From the IMG/VR virus record IMGVR_UViG_3300020596_000084, positions 1 to 30,356 of that record: 30,356 nucleotides of DNA; one strand, written 5' to 3'. Positions within the stretch are counted from its first letter, which is position 1; each line of letters opens with the position of its first letter. The notes under the pieces were generated by a model that was not told the DNA's origin, did no database searches, and saw only the letters and a list, made by a program, of their open reading frames with translations. This document shows, piece after piece, positions 29,915 to 30,356 of this stretch. The position numbers and the translations under genes were made by a program. The stretch is from a virus.

Positions 29915-30356
29915 ATGGCACCTGCACATATGGACGCTAGCAATGAAATTTTAGAGCTAGTCGAATTGTTCGAAGGGCTAGGCCCGAATGTCACCGGCAG
30001 TGGTGTCACAAAACGTGTCCAAGCGTACATGGCACCAGAAGGGCAGCTGACAATTGGACTAGGCCATGTGATCGTCGCCGGTGAAGAAAAGACCTATTTA
30101 GGCGGCCTGACAGTGGCTCAGGCTCACGGCATGTACAAGACTGACCGGAAGCAGTTTCTGCAACGCTCAGCGGCCTTGACTCTCGTGCAAGTGCATGAAC
30201 TGAAAAGACGTGACATTGCTAGATTCACCGGTAACTTAAATAAATGGATGGAAGCAAATAAAGTTAAATTGAGTCAGCGAATGTTCGACGTTTTGATTGA
30301 TCTCTCGTTCAACGCAGGCGAAGGCGCGTGGAACGGCACGCTGAAAAAGAATCTAG
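29915..30356 (+). CDS. GH24 lysozyme (endolysin), 3' end outside the window
   Basis: Cuts the glycan strand of peptidoglycan at lysis. 147 codons are visible. Catalytic Glu20 in ELVELFEG; then an insertion, and YMAPEGQLTIGLGHV with Thr46. Compared with T4 lysozyme (Glu11, Asp20, Thr26), the Asp position (Y.D) is Ala40 here, with Glu42 two residues later. The C-terminal LSQRMFDVLIDLSFNAGEGAWNGTLKKN is the typical family block. No signal or SAR segment, so it depends on a holin. ATG at 29915 with AAGG. Confidence 0.9.
   Translation, partial: MAPAHMDASNEILELVELFEGLGPNVTGSGVTKRVQAYMAPEGQLTIGLGHVIVAGEEKTYLGGLTVAQAHGMYKTDRKQFLQRSAALTLVQVHELKRRDIARFTGNLNKWMEANKVKLSQRMFDVLIDLSFNAGEGAWNGTLKKNL

Overview
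The window is part of a tailed double-stranded DNA phage or prophage genome with an HK97-type head and a lambda-like, long non-contractile (siphovirus) tail. The evidence is the gene order: HNH nuclease, P27-type small terminase, large terminase, HK97-type portal, S78-type prohead protease, major capsid protein, connector and completion proteins, tail tube, frameshifted tail chaperones, tape measure, tail-tip proteins, NlpC/P60 hydrolase, J-like host-specificity protein, glycine-rich fibre, lysis genes. No integrase, repressor or replication gene is visible, so lifestyle cannot be decided. The host cannot be named. A Sec signal peptide and a GH24 lysozyme fit a bacterial host, and classical GGAGG-like ribosome sites fit standard bacterial translation.

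Layout. (1) Bases 1-4020, leftward: a compact operon of small accessory genes around a complete C5-cytosine DNA methyltransferase. It contains a tandem duplication of a two-gene unit, a 59-aa GTG-start zinc-binding-like gene, a 10-codon minigene, and a five-copy array with an exact 21-bp period upstream of one duplicate. Most gene junctions carry variants of one boundary element (palindrome, ribosome site, first codons), which suggests genes were shuffled or copied through it. (2) Bases 4021-5050: a non-coding control region between the divergent blocks. It holds a candidate three-way-junction RNA leader for the leftward operon, tandem repeats, an operator-like palindrome and a cluster of TATCCTCCGGA repeats with a perfect 14-bp inverted repeat. 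(3) Bases 5051-5765: HNH gene, a duplicated copy of its 3' end, a perfect 20-bp palindrome and a G-rich inverted-repeat region that is the natural place for a cos site. (4) Bases 5766-16213: packaging and head genes, with a structured leader directly before the capsid gene, then connector and tail-tube genes. (5) Bases 15812-28679: tail genes, including a well supported programmed -1 frameshift (A AAA AAG) making the G-T chaperone fusion. (6) Bases 28746-30356: small-protein and lysis block ending in a GH24 lysozyme cut by the window edge.

How it works together: HNH and terminase cut and package DNA into a portal-containing prohead whose capsid protein is matured by the S78-type protease. The gp6, head-closure, gp10 and terminator-like proteins join the head to the tail. 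The chaperones load the 1,668-aa tape measure, around which the tube polymerises. The tip complex and Gly-rich fibre recognise the cell, and the NlpC/P60 enzyme opens the wall. Small membrane proteins, an exported protein and the lysozyme release progeny. The methyltransferase probably modifies phage DNA against restriction.

The most unusual parts are not the virion genes but the DNA and RNA architecture: the 21-bp phased array, the three-way-junction leader, the TATCCTCCGGA cluster, the capsid leader, and a 14-bp palindrome CACCACNNGTGGTG found exactly four times across the window. All function statements rest on motif reading and gene order; no database search was run.
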